Below are positions 1 through 7,573 of a DNA stretch of 64,000 nt, one piece after another; the stretch's first letter is position 1, and every line of letters starts with the position of its first letter. Source of the stretch: Polyangiaceae bacterium (lineage in GTDB: Bacteria > Myxococcota_A > Polyangia > Polyangiales > Polyangiaceae); assembly GCA_025353725.1 (NCBI GenBank), contig JANXOF010000002.1, forward strand, positions 1 through 64,000, given 5' to 3'. The notes beneath the pieces are model-generated. The model ran no database searches. It saw nothing but the letters and a program-made list of their open reading frames with translations, and had not been told where the DNA came from. The position numbers and the translations under genes were made by a program.

Positions 1-68
1 ATCAGCTCGCGATGCCGCTCGGCCCCATCACGGTGCCGCCCGCGGAACAACAGCCTGCGCCGAGCTAA
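1..68 (+). CDS. C-terminal tail of an unknown protein (5' end outside window)
   Basis: An open frame (codons starting at base 3) runs in from the left edge and ends at a TAA at 66-68. The visible tail is about 21 residues, rich in Pro and Gln, ending in PAPS. A Pro-rich tail of this kind carries no family information. The 120 bases between this stop and the stop of the next leftward gene hold nothing I recognise, so the two genes converge. Confidence 0.4.
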   Translation, partial: QLAMPLGPITVPPAEQQPAPS

Positions 69-191
69 GCCAACTTCCACGCTCGCGAGTCTCGGTCATC
101 ACAGGCTCCAAGTCGAGAACGTGTCTCCGTGCAGGGGATACGATTTGGAACCGTTACGCCTCGGGCGGTCTGCGCGACGACGTCACGACGC

Positions 192-707
192 TCAACCCTT
201 TGCGCTCAGCGTAGCGAGCTCCTCGTCCAATTGCCCGAACGTCTCGGCCATTCCGTCGTACGCCCCTGAGGCTAAGGCTGCATCGCGGAGTTCCTTCGAG
301 CGATAGAGCTCGTGCAGCACCTGCAGTGTCGTGTCGCCTCTTTCCTCGAGGGTCACCGTCGTGACAGCCCCATCCTCGCCACTCTCGTCGTTCGTCCAGA
401 CGATTCGCGAGTGCGGTATCACTTCGATGTACTTGCCGAAAAACGCCATCGTCTTCGTGCCGTCGACGCCGAATACGAGACGGTAGCCGCCTCCAACGCG
501 GATATCCGCCTCGTACGAGAGCAGAGGCAGCGGTATCGACTTCGGTACCCACCACCGCTTGAACAGCGCGGGCGTGGTCCACGCCTGAAAGACGAGACGC
601 GCGGGGGCGTTGAAGGTTCGCGTGACGATGATCTCACGCTCGGATTTCGGCTCCACCGTTGTGCGGTTCGTCATGGGGTTGGGCTTACGGCCTAGTTCTG
701 CCTTCAT
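192..707 (-). CDS. SRPBCC / AHSA1-like domain protein
   Basis: 171-residue single-domain protein of the SRPBCC superfamily (AHSA1/Aha1-like, START-like helix-grip fold). The family signature is visible: an N-terminal ITRTFNAP-type strand (here IVTRTFNAPARLVFQAWT), then the ALFKRWW segment, a Gly-rich GGGYR turn, and the C-terminal helix GAYDGMAETFGQLDEELA. Members bind hydrophobic small molecules; the ligand here is unknown. I kept the ATG at 707 because GGAG lies about 8 bases upstream. This makes it overlap the end of the upstream ArsR gene by 23 bp, which suggests translational coupling; an internal ATG at 674 has no clear ribosome binding site. An ArsR repressor plus an SRPBCC protein is a very common bacterial gene pair, and the regulator probably controls both. 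Confidence 0.88.
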   Translation of the reverse strand: MKAELGRKPNPMTNRTTVEPKSEREIIVTRTFNAPARLVFQAWTTPALFKRWWVPKSIPLPLLSYEADIRVGGGYRLVFGVDGTKTMAFFGKYIEVIPHSRIVWTNDESGEDGAVTTVTLEERGDTTLQVLHELYRSKELRDAALASGAYDGMAETFGQLDEELATLSAKG

Positions 708-1050
708 CGATGCGCTCCGTCCGTTTCAGTTCCTCGATAACCTTGTCCAACTCGTCGAAGCGTGACCCCCAGAGCAGGCGGTACCCTTCGATCCATGCCG
801 TCGCTGCCGAAAGGCGGCTCGGGCCAAGCTTGCAGGTCCGCACGCGCCCGACCTTCTCCGTGGCGACGAGCCCGGCTCGCTCCAAGACGCCGACGTGCTT
901 CTTCATGCCCGTGGGGGTCATGTGGAACTTCTCGGCAAGCTCGGTGATCGAAGCGTCTGCGCGTCCGAGCTGCTTCAGAACGCCGCGCCGGGTTGCGTCC
1001 GAGAGGGCGGCGAACGAGGCGTCAAGGCGGGCCCCCGAATAATGAACCAT
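685..1050 (-). CDS. ArsR-family winged-helix transcriptional regulator
   Basis: 121 residues with a winged helix-turn-helix. The N-terminal FAALSDATRRGVLKQLG helix is the classic ArsR start, followed by the recognition region (ITELAEKFHMTPTGMKKHVGVLERAGLV) and a wing (ATEKVGRVRTCKL). The C-terminal helix has the WIEGYRLLWGSRFDELDKVIEE pattern of the non-metal-sensing ArsR subgroup paired with SRPBCC proteins. No Cys metal-sensor motif (CxC in helix 3) is present, so metal sensing is unlikely. It is the first gene of a two-gene unit with the overlapping SRPBCC gene. A 6+4+6 palindrome covers its start codon, and a TATATA element lies about 10 bases upstream, suggesting a leaderless, autoregulated transcript. 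Confidence 0.9.
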   Translation of the reverse strand: MVHYSGARLDASFAALSDATRRGVLKQLGRADASITELAEKFHMTPTGMKKHVGVLERAGLVATEKVGRVRTCKLGPSRLSAATAWIEGYRLLWGSRFDELDKVIEELKRTERIDEGRTRP

Positions 1051-1058
1051 GTGGTTCA
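1043..1058. promoter_or_regulatory. Palindrome over the arsR start: candidate autoregulatory operator
   Basis: TGAACC-ATGT-GGTTCA, perfect 6-base arms around a 4-base spacer, spans the first codons of the leftward ArsR gene. On the minus strand it is directly preceded by a TATATA-like -10 element (about 1060-1065). A repressor bound here would block transcription initiation. ArsR-family operators are typically imperfect 12-2-12-like or shorter palindromes near the -10; assignment to this regulator is inference. Confidence 0.5.
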
Positions 1059-1309
1059 GTATATAGCGCGCCGATTCGCTGGACGCAAAGTGAGAACGGG
1101 CGGGCGCGGCCGTCGTCGCGGCTCTGGCTTCTCGACGCTAGTGAAGGAGCGCCTCCGAACCCGCGATTGGACTGACGTAGGCGACCGACGATGGACGCCG
1201 ACAGAAAGCCGAAGCTCTCGCCACGGATAAATGTTTTCTAATCCCGTAACCGGCGCGGCGGACTCACGTACTTAGCCGCGAGCGTTAGGTTGCTGATAAT
1301 GGAGACGTG

Positions 1310-2113
1310 ATGGACAAACGGATTGTTTTCGGAAGTGCGGTGGCCGCTCTCCTTGCGGGTGGCGCGGCGGTCGTGATGGGCCTTCAGAAGGACGACGCTT
1401 CCGCCGTGGGTCAGCGTGCGGCACGGCCGCAAAGCGCTACCGGAACCGCCCCGCTCGCGATCGGTTCGGCTCGCTTCCGCGTTCAGGAGAGCGGAACGGC
1501 GACGTTCCTCATCGACGCTCCACTCGAGAGTATTAAGGGTCTTTCGGCGAAGTTCCGGGGCGAGGTCGACTTCGACGCGACGGATGTTTCAAAGAGCCAT
1601 GGCGATGTCGATCTCGACCTCGACGACCTCAAGACGGAGACGTTTGGTAACAAAGACAAAGACACCGCGCAGACCGAACACGCGCACAACTGGCTCGAGA
1701 TCGGCGCGGACGCGAAAGATCGCGATACCAATCGTTGGGCGCGTTTCACGTTCAATTCGGTCGAATCCGCTGTTCCCGCAAAACTCGCGGACGCACCGGA
1801 GCAGAACGGCGGACGTACCCTAAAGGTTATCGCCAAGGGGGATATGTGGCTCCATGGGATCACGTCTCCGAAGACTATCAAGCTAACTGTGGTCGTCCGA
1901 GGGCCACTGTCGGCCCCGACAGCGATTGAAATCAAAACGGACGAGCCGATCCGCATTTCGCTGAAGGAGCACGACGTGAAGCCCCGCGACGTCGCGGGCA
2001 AGTTTCTAAGTGGCGCCCTAGAGAAGGTGGGCAAGAAAATCGACGACGTCGTTCAGATCTCGCTCGCTGTCTCGGGCTCACGCACGGCGGCGCCGCAGGC
2101 GCGAACACCGTGA
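1310..2113 (+). CDS. YceI-like domain protein, exported or membrane-anchored
   Basis: 267 residues. An N-terminal hydrophobic stretch (about residues 5-25, VFGSAVAALLAGGAAVVMGL) acts as a signal or anchor. It is followed by a YceI/lipocalin-like domain: SARFRVQESGTATFLIDAPLE, then GLSAKFRGEVDFD and DVSKSHGDVDLDLDDLKTE, which match the family pattern of a first strand, a hydrophobic strand, and a tract of alternating Asp. YceI proteins are periplasmic lipid or isoprenoid-quinone binding barrels; the ligand here cannot be read from sequence. The ATG at 1310 has GGAGA 4 bases upstream; a GTG at 1307 is also possible. It converges on the cytochrome operon, with only 22 bases between stops. Confidence 0.8.
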   Translation: MDKRIVFGSAVAALLAGGAAVVMGLQKDDASAVGQRAARPQSATGTAPLAIGSARFRVQESGTATFLIDAPLESIKGLSAKFRGEVDFDATDVSKSHGDVDLDLDDLKTETFGNKDKDTAQTEHAHNWLEIGADAKDRDTNRWARFTFNSVESAVPAKLADAPEQNGGRTLKVIAKGDMWLHGITSPKTIKLTVVVRGPLSAPTAIEIKTDEPIRISLKEHDVKPRDVAGKFLSGALEKVGKKIDDVVQISLAVSGSRTAAPQARTP

Positions 2114-2135
2114 ATGGCTCAATGAATATTTGTGG

Positions 2136-2672
2136 CTACCGAGGTCGCACAGCCTCGGCGCAGCGCGCCTGGTTTGCCGCGCCGATAAGCCAAGTCAAAA
2201 GGCATTGCTCGGCCGGATCGCCTTTGCGCATCGATTCTCCTCCGCGATGTCGCTCGAGGGCGGTTCCCTTCGTCAACACAAGCAGCGCGTAGGCGTCGGA
2301 CGCCGTCCGCGGGCGCGTCATCACCAACGCATTCGTCTTCTCCGGCTGGAGGCCTAGGATCGACGCATACGTCGCTCGGGCTTCGTCTGGAGTCGTGAGG
2401 CCAAGGCCTGGGATGTCGCCTCGCTCGTTCGGAAGTCGCAGGCTGTTTGCCCCGTAGACACGTAGTCCGCGCGGCGCCTGCCCGTGGCAGTCGAGCGACC
2501 CACACCGTAGCTCGATAACGGGGTGTACAAACGCGGAATACGAAGAAAAATCGAGGTCGCCGACGCCAAGCTTGGCGACTGAACTGTCATCTGGCACGGC
2601 CGCGCAAGAGATGGCGGCCGCACACGAGAGAGCGACGGCGGCAACAAAGCCATAACGCGCGAGAGAACTCAT
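2136..2672 (-). CDS. Lipoprotein with CX4CH putative heme motif
   Basis: 178 residues, with a lipoprotein signal peptide ending in AAISC (Cys at about 23). The mature part has SAFVHPVIELRCGSLDCHG, i.e. a Cx4CH motif within a segment resembling cytochrome c-like domains of myxobacterial and planctomycetal secreted proteins (F-P-x-I-x-x-x-C-x-x-CH style). CX4CH sites are known to take heme in some multiheme cytochromes, but a disulfide or metal site is possible. Later Cys residues (EQCLLTW and ARCAEA) could form a disulfide. It is the last gene of a leftward operon; its ATG overlaps the stop of the diheme lipoprotein gene by 4 bp (ATGA), so translation is probably coupled. Confidence 0.72.
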   Translation of the reverse strand: MSSLARYGFVAAVALSCAAAISCAAVPDDSSVAKLGVGDLDFSSYSAFVHPVIELRCGSLDCHGQAPRGLRVYGANSLRLPNERGDIPGLGLTTPDEARATYASILGLQPEKTNALVMTRPRTASDAYALLVLTKGTALERHRGGESMRKGDPAEQCLLTWLIGAANQARCAEAVRPR

Positions 2673-3244
2673 CGGACTTCAAGGCCCGCAGAGCAACCAG
2701 GCGTCGAGGTGCTGCCGGCGTCGCTCGTGTTAACTCCGTCGAAAAGGGCCACAGCGCCAAGCCTTGCGAGCGGGTTCGATATCCGCGCCTCGTGACAGTC
2801 TGCGCACGATGCGGAGCCGCCTATTACGGTCTTCATCACGCGCTCTACGCCGTTCTTCGTGACCTTTACGCGGACAGGAAAAACAGGTGCCCAATCGCTG
2901 CGCGCTACCCAAAAATTACCGGCGCAGTTCGTGACGATAGGTTGCAAACTCGAAGGACTGGAGCCGCGCGAATCGACGAGGTCGACCGTGGCGTCCGAGG
3001 CGCCCTCCCACGACGTGGCGCTAACAAAGACGGTGCCCGCAACGGCAAAGTCTTGCCGCGCGGGTCCCAATGGCCCGTGGCAAGTCCCGCATGACTGACC
3101 CGCTCGGTGAAGCGGTCCCGTGCCGCGCACTGACTCAGGCCCTAAGCGCTCGACAGCGTGGTCGTGGACCGGGTCGGAACACCCTAGCAAACTGCCTGCG
3201 AGCGACGCGGCTAACAGCGATGAAAGGCGAATAAGGCTCATCAA
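2669..3244 (-). CDS. Diheme cytochrome c-like lipoprotein
   Basis: 191 residues with a lipobox SLLGC (Cys about 22). Two canonical c-type heme motifs are visible: CGTCH near residue 52 and CADCH near residue 146. Between them lies a beta-rich segment (VAGTVFVSATSWEGASDATVDLVD) resembling carboxypeptidase-regulatory-like or Ig-like folds found in myxobacterial secreted cytochromes. A third pair of Cys residues (NCAGNF and GCSAG) has no His and probably forms disulfides. It sits between the beta-barrel gene and the CX4CH lipoprotein, overlapping each by 4 bp. The predicted location is the periplasmic or outer face of the outer membrane. Confidence 0.8.
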   Translation of the reverse strand: MMSLIRLSSLLAASLAGSLLGCSDPVHDHAVERLGPESVRGTGPLHRAGQSCGTCHGPLGPARQDFAVAGTVFVSATSWEGASDATVDLVDSRGSSPSSLQPIVTNCAGNFWVARSDWAPVFPVRVKVTKNGVERVMKTVIGGSASCADCHEARISNPLARLGAVALFDGVNTSDAGSTSTPGCSAGLEVR

Positions 3245-5082
3245 TTGAATTCAGCCTCCACTCCGACTGTGCCGTAGCCTGCGGTCCGCTCTTTTACATA
3301 AATCGAATTCGGGTAATGAGACCAAAGGAGGTCCGCTGACATGTAAAGAGTCAAGTGAACGGCGGCTTGATCCATGGGCAGGTTCCACCACATCGACGCG
3401 CCCCCGGTGAGTGCCCAAAGCGGCGCGAGCTCGCGGTCCGTCGTCCGGAACGTAGGCACGATGAGCGGCTCGGTCGTGGCGTGATAGACGCGCTGGTGAA
3501 AGTTCGCGCCCGTTTGCGCCGTGAAGCGTGCATGCGGTCCGACGGTGAAACGAGGCTCGATGTCGACGAGCCACCGCGCGTCGGTGGTCACCCCTCGATT
3601 CTCCCAAGTGTCTGTATAAAGGCGCTCTTCGAAGCGCAACGTCGAACGTTTGAACCGATGCATCATGCGCGCACCAAGCGCGTAGCGATTCCGTTCAAGA
3701 GGTAGTTGCTCGTACGGTCTGACGGGCAGCCTGGCCGCGTTGACTTCGTCTGGGCTTGCCCCCTTTCGGACCTCGACGCCGGAAGCGAAGAGCGGAATGA
3801 GCCGGTACGGCTTCGACTGATCTCCACGCTCGAACATCAAAGAGCCGCCCGCAACAAGCAACGTCTTCGGCGATGCGACAATGCTCACGGAGGCCGTCGC
3901 CTCGTTCGCGTGAAGAGTGTTCGAGAAAACGCTTGTGGGCGTACCTCCGCGCCCAATCGTGTCCCAAGAGTGCGTGTAGCCGAGCCTCGGCGTGACCTGC
4001 TTGTCCAAGATGTCGCCAAGTATGGCGACGGAGGCCGTGCGCGAAACATAGTCGGCTTCGCTCGAATACCCCGCAGACGCTTCGACCCCGAGGCGTTCGG
4101 GCTTGTACCCTCCGTTCACCGTAGCCGCGTGTCGCGTATCGTGGCCTCGCGGCGACGCCGTTGAAACGAAGTCTGGTGAAGCCGCGCTAATGACATCAAG
4201 TAGATACGATGCCCCTACGTGCCAGCCCTTGGTGGGCGACGCGGCGCTTACGCGTACGGCCGGATTCAAGATCAGCACGGAGAACGTGTCGACATACGTA
4301 CTGGCCTCGAGAGCTGCCCGAACGACGAGGGGCTTCGCGGCCCCAGGGAGACACTGAAGGACCTCCAGTTGAGTCTTCGACAGCTGCATGCACGCGAGTT
4401 GTCCGGGCGTGAGAAACTCCGACGCACGCGGGCGGAGCATGACGACCGCGGTCGCGTGCTCGCCCTCGCCGAGGGTTACGACCTCGTCGAACGTCGCCGC
4501 TGCGCCTTCAATTAGCCCGTCGGCGTGGATTAGGTGCTTGCCCGGGTCGACGCTCACGCCCTTTCCGAGTTGGTCGGCCGCAACCGGAACGTCGTCGATG
4601 GTAACGGTCAGCTCCTTTGCCTCTTTCGAGGTTTCAACGGTGAGCGCGGACAACTTACGGAGGAGTTGCGAAACCCGTCCCTCAGTGAATGCGGCGAGTG
4701 CTTGGTCCCGCGAGGCTATGGCCGCATCGAGCACGACTTGTAGCTGTTGAAGCCCTAAGAAAACGCGGCCCGCTCGCTCGGCGCATCCCGCCATGTGCAG
4801 GCGCGTCGCCGCGCGATCCTCGAGGCTGAGAGATGCGATATCCGCCTCGACGCACCGTTCCCATTGGCCCGCCGCGCTCGCCGTTTCGGCGTCGAGCGAC
4901 CGCTCGTAAGCCTCGTTGTTAGACCAATCGTTCGGCGGCTCCGAGGCATGGACCACCGAGGCCGAGCCGACCAGGACGAGTGCGCCGCCAGCCAACGGGA
5001 GAACAGTTCGCAGACCTGCAGGGTACGCTCGTGGGCGAACCGATCCGAAACCATGTCGGTGTGAAGGATTGACCCGTGCCAA
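3241..5082 (-). CDS. DUF3570 outer-membrane beta-barrel protein with N-terminal TPR/PEGA-like region
   Basis: 613 residues. After an N-terminal signal (LPLAGGALVLVGSASVVHA), about 150 residues look TPR-like and then PEGA-like (VETSKEAKELTVTIDDVPV, DPGKHLIHADG). From about residue 265 onward the DUF3570 barrel begins (LNPAVRVSAASPTKGWHVGASYLLDVISAASPD), with alternating aromatic strands and a terminal VGVEAEFN, typical of an outer membrane C-terminus. DUF3570 proteins are predicted outer-membrane barrels of unknown function. The start is TTG with a poor ribosome binding site, so the first 15 residues are uncertain. It follows a one-pass membrane protein by 6 bases and overlaps the diheme lipoprotein gene by 4 bp. 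Confidence 0.8.
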   Translation of the reverse strand: MARVNPSHRHGFGSVRPRAYPAGLRTVLPLAGGALVLVGSASVVHASEPPNDWSNNEAYERSLDAETASAAGQWERCVEADIASLSLEDRAATRLHMAGCAERAGRVFLGLQQLQVVLDAAIASRDQALAAFTEGRVSQLLRKLSALTVETSKEAKELTVTIDDVPVAADQLGKGVSVDPGKHLIHADGLIEGAAATFDEVVTLGEGEHATAVVMLRPRASEFLTPGQLACMQLSKTQLEVLQCLPGAAKPLVVRAALEASTYVDTFSVLILNPAVRVSAASPTKGWHVGASYLLDVISAASPDFVSTASPRGHDTRHAATVNGGYKPERLGVEASAGYSSEADYVSRTASVAILGDILDKQVTPRLGYTHSWDTIGRGGTPTSVFSNTLHANEATASVSIVASPKTLLVAGGSLMFERGDQSKPYRLIPLFASGVEVRKGASPDEVNAARLPVRPYEQLPLERNRYALGARMMHRFKRSTLRFEERLYTDTWENRGVTTDARWLVDIEPRFTVGPHARFTAQTGANFHQRVYHATTEPLIVPTFRTTDRELAPLWALTGGASMWWNLPMDQAAVHLTLYMSADLLWSHYPNSIYVKERTAGYGTVGVEAEFN

Positions 5083-5088
5083 TGCTCG

Positions 5089-5712
5089 CTAACGTAACCC
5101 CCTCGCGAGTTGCTGACGAAGCAATTTCGAAGTGCGCTCGGCTTGGACGAGCGTTGCGGCTTCTTGGTCCGCGACCGGGACGTGGTCTTCGCTGTCCTGT
5201 GTTGCTAACGGCTCACCGGCGACGGCGACTGTCGCGTTGACGTCTACATTGGCGACTTCTTGTTCGGTATTCGAGCGGCTGTCGCGCGCCTCGAGAACAG
5301 GGGTTGCGGTTGTCGGGGGGGCGAGCGTCTCGCGACCGGGCGTAAGCGACGGCTCGTTCTCCGTCGAAGCTTCGCGCGAAGCCGACCCGAGTGCACTAGG
5401 CTGGGGCGACCTGAGCGCTGAACCGGCCACGGCTACGGTAGCTTCGCTCGGTGCGAATGCCGTAGGCGCGATGGGGGCGGGCGCGGGACGGTGCGATTCC
5501 GCGAATGCGCCCAAAGCGATGTTGACGAAAACAAATAGGGCAAGTGCGCTACTGAACGCACCCGCGGCGACCCCGCGCGATGGGCTAGGACGGGCCGACG
5601 TTGGCGCGAGCGCTTCAGGCGCGAACGCAGGCCAGTCAGACGAGGAAGCGAGCGCTGGCCACTCGGAGGACCTATCGGGGGGCGCGGGGCCGTTTTCTTT
5701 TGAAGGCTTCAC
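5089..5712 (-). CDS. Single-pass membrane protein with long Ala/Pro/Thr-rich linker
   Basis: I chose the GTG at 5712 (207 residues) because a purine-rich GGAGAGAG lies just upstream and the reading frame further upstream is not protein-like; a longer version starting at 5907 is open but unlikely. Residues 1-50 are hydrophilic with repeated WPA(L/F)A motifs (SSEWPALASSSDWPAFAPEA). A membrane helix follows (about 50-72, AFSSALALFVFVNIALGAFA), then a 130-residue Ala/Pro/Thr/Glu-rich region ending in a short basic helix (LVQAERTSKLLRQQLARGLR). The shape resembles a periplasm-spanning linker. No family recognised. It is first in the operon with the DUF3570 barrel. Confidence 0.55.
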   Translation of the reverse strand: MKPSKENGPAPPDRSSEWPALASSSDWPAFAPEALAPTSARPSPSRGVAAGAFSSALALFVFVNIALGAFAESHRPAPAPIAPTAFAPSEATVAVAGSALRSPQPSALGSASREASTENEPSLTPGRETLAPPTTATPVLEARDSRSNTEQEVANVDVNATVAVAGEPLATQDSEDHVPVADQEAATLVQAERTSKLLRQQLARGLR

Positions 5713-5933
5713 GTGAGTCTCTCTCTCCGCAAAGGTGGCTACACCAACCGTGCCACGGTCGCCGTGCTCGCATTTCTCGTGCAATTCGAGCGTTCTCGGC
5801 GCCGCTCGGTGGAGACCGAACGATCCGACCCACCGACTTCGCAGTTCAGGGCAAAGGTGGGCGCGAGGGGGCTCGGCGAGGCGAGATCGGAACTCTTGCG
5901 TAGACACGTTTCGTATGCGAAGTATTTCGTGAC

Positions 5934-7508
5934 ATGGCGTTGAATATGCGTGAGTTGGTGGCCGATCTCGAGGCGCGGCGCGCGAAGGTTCGCGAGATGG
6001 GCGGCGCAGAACGGATAGCGAAGCAGCACGAACGCGGGAAGCTTACGGCGCGCGAGCGTATGGAACGCTTCTTCGATGATGGCGTGTACTTCGAGGTAGG
6101 TGCCCACGGCACGCAAATGGGTCTTGCTGCGGGGCCTGACGGTACAGACAAGCCATCCGCGGATGCGGTGGTGACAGGCTTTGGAATGTCGAATGGTCGG
6201 ATGGTGTGCGTCGCTGCCTACGACTTCACGGTCAAGGGAGGCACCATCGGCCACACGGGCGAAGAGAAGGTGACACGCCTTCGCCAAATGGCCCTTCGCG
6301 GGCGGTGGCCTGTCGTTTGGTTCGTTGATTCGGGGGGCGCGCGAATCGATGCGGGCTCGAGCCACCCCGACATGATCTCCCTGTTTGCAGGCTCGGGGCA
6401 CCTCTTTCGTGAGCAGGTGCACATGAGCGGAGTGGTCCCTCAGGTAGCGGCCATGGTCGGCCCAGGAGCTGCCGGAACGGCCTATATTCCGGGGCTTGCC
6501 GACTACGTACCCATGATGAAAGGCGTGGGTAGTCTTGCGCTCGCCGGTCCCGCGTTAGTCAAGGCCGTGACGGGACAAGACATTCAAGAACAGGAGCTGG
6601 GTGGCTCGAAAGTCCATTCCGAAGTAAGCGGCGTCGGAGACGGCGAGTTCGAGACCGATGCCGCATGCATCGACGCGTGCAAAGCCTACCTCGCCTATTT
6701 CCCGTCCAACTGCGACGAGCTCCCGCCGGACCTCCCGGTGACGGACCCCATAGCGCGCCGCGAGGAGTCGCTGCTCGACCTTTTGCCGGAAACGACGCGC
6801 AAGCCGTACGATATGTACAAATTGATTCGAGCCGTCGTGGACCATGGCGAAATTTTCGATATTAAGCCTAGATTCGCGCGCTCTATCATTACCTGTCTCG
6901 CGCGCATTGGAGGTAAAAGCGTTGGGATAGTCGCTAATCAGCCGAACTGGCTAGGCGGCATTCTCGACAATGACTCTGCCGACAAAGCCGCACGGTTCAT
7001 TCAGATTTGTGACGCATTCAACGTTCCGCTCGTCTTCTTTCAAGACGTTCCTGGGTTCATGGTCGGCTCAAAGGTCGAACACGCAGGGATTATCCGTCAC
7101 GGAGCCAAGCTCATGCACGTGATGAGCGCGGCGACCGTGCCCAAGATCACAGTCGTGGTGCGCAAAGCGTACGGCGCTGGCTACTACGTCATGTGTGGCC
7201 GTGCGTACGAGCCTGATCTCCTCGTCTCATGGCCAACGGGTGAAATTTCGGTCATGGGCGCGGAGGGCATGGTGGGCATCGCGGGGCGCAAGCTCTTCGG
7301 CGGAATGGAGCCACCGCCCGAAGTAAAAAAGCAAATCGTCGACCAGATTCAAAAGAATATCGACGTTTACAAAGTAGCCGGTTGGGGATTGATCGACGAC
7401 GTCATCGACCCGCGGGACACGCGAAGAACGATCGCATGGGGCCTCGAGCTCGCGCGCCACAAGAAGGTCGAGAGACCGCACAAAAAGCGCGGTATTATGC
7501 CTGTCTAG
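5934..7508 (+). CDS. Acyl-CoA carboxylase, carboxyltransferase (beta) subunit
   Basis: 524 residues covering the full carboxyltransferase fold (two crotonase-like halves). The N-half has GGAERIAKQHERGKLTARERMERFFDDG, typical of propionyl-CoA, methylcrotonyl-CoA or related carboxylases. The oxyanion Gly-rich segments are present (VDSGGARIDAG in the N-half, KAYGAGYYVMCGRAYEPD in the C-half), as is IVANQPNWLGGILDNDSADKAARF. It transfers the carboxyl group from carboxybiotin to an acyl-CoA; propionyl-CoA or acetyl-CoA is likely. No biotin carboxylase lies beside it. The single-domain biotin carrier at about 46.1 kb could be its partner. The start is supported by the conserved length. Confidence 0.93.
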   Translation: MALNMRELVADLEARRAKVREMGGAERIAKQHERGKLTARERMERFFDDGVYFEVGAHGTQMGLAAGPDGTDKPSADAVVTGFGMSNGRMVCVAAYDFTVKGGTIGHTGEEKVTRLRQMALRGRWPVVWFVDSGGARIDAGSSHPDMISLFAGSGHLFREQVHMSGVVPQVAAMVGPGAAGTAYIPGLADYVPMMKGVGSLALAGPALVKAVTGQDIQEQELGGSKVHSEVSGVGDGEFETDAACIDACKAYLAYFPSNCDELPPDLPVTDPIARREESLLDLLPETTRKPYDMYKLIRAVVDHGEIFDIKPRFARSIITCLARIGGKSVGIVANQPNWLGGILDNDSADKAARFIQICDAFNVPLVFFQDVPGFMVGSKVEHAGIIRHGAKLMHVMSAATVPKITVVVRKAYGAGYYVMCGRAYEPDLLVSWPTGEISVMGAEGMVGIAGRKLFGGMEPPPEVKKQIVDQIQKNIDVYKVAGWGLIDDVIDPRDTRRTIAWGLELARHKKVERPHKKRGIMPV

Positions 7509-7573
7509 TTTGGTCGTGTCAGCCGGAGCGCGAGTTCGACGGCTTCGCTTCGGCGTGCGACCCGCGACGTTGT

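Noticed and set aside
5739-6422. Minus-strand open frame of about 227 codons over the carboxyltransferase gene
   Set aside because: It lies antisense to a clearly conserved gene and the protein has no domain-like features; high GC creates such frames.
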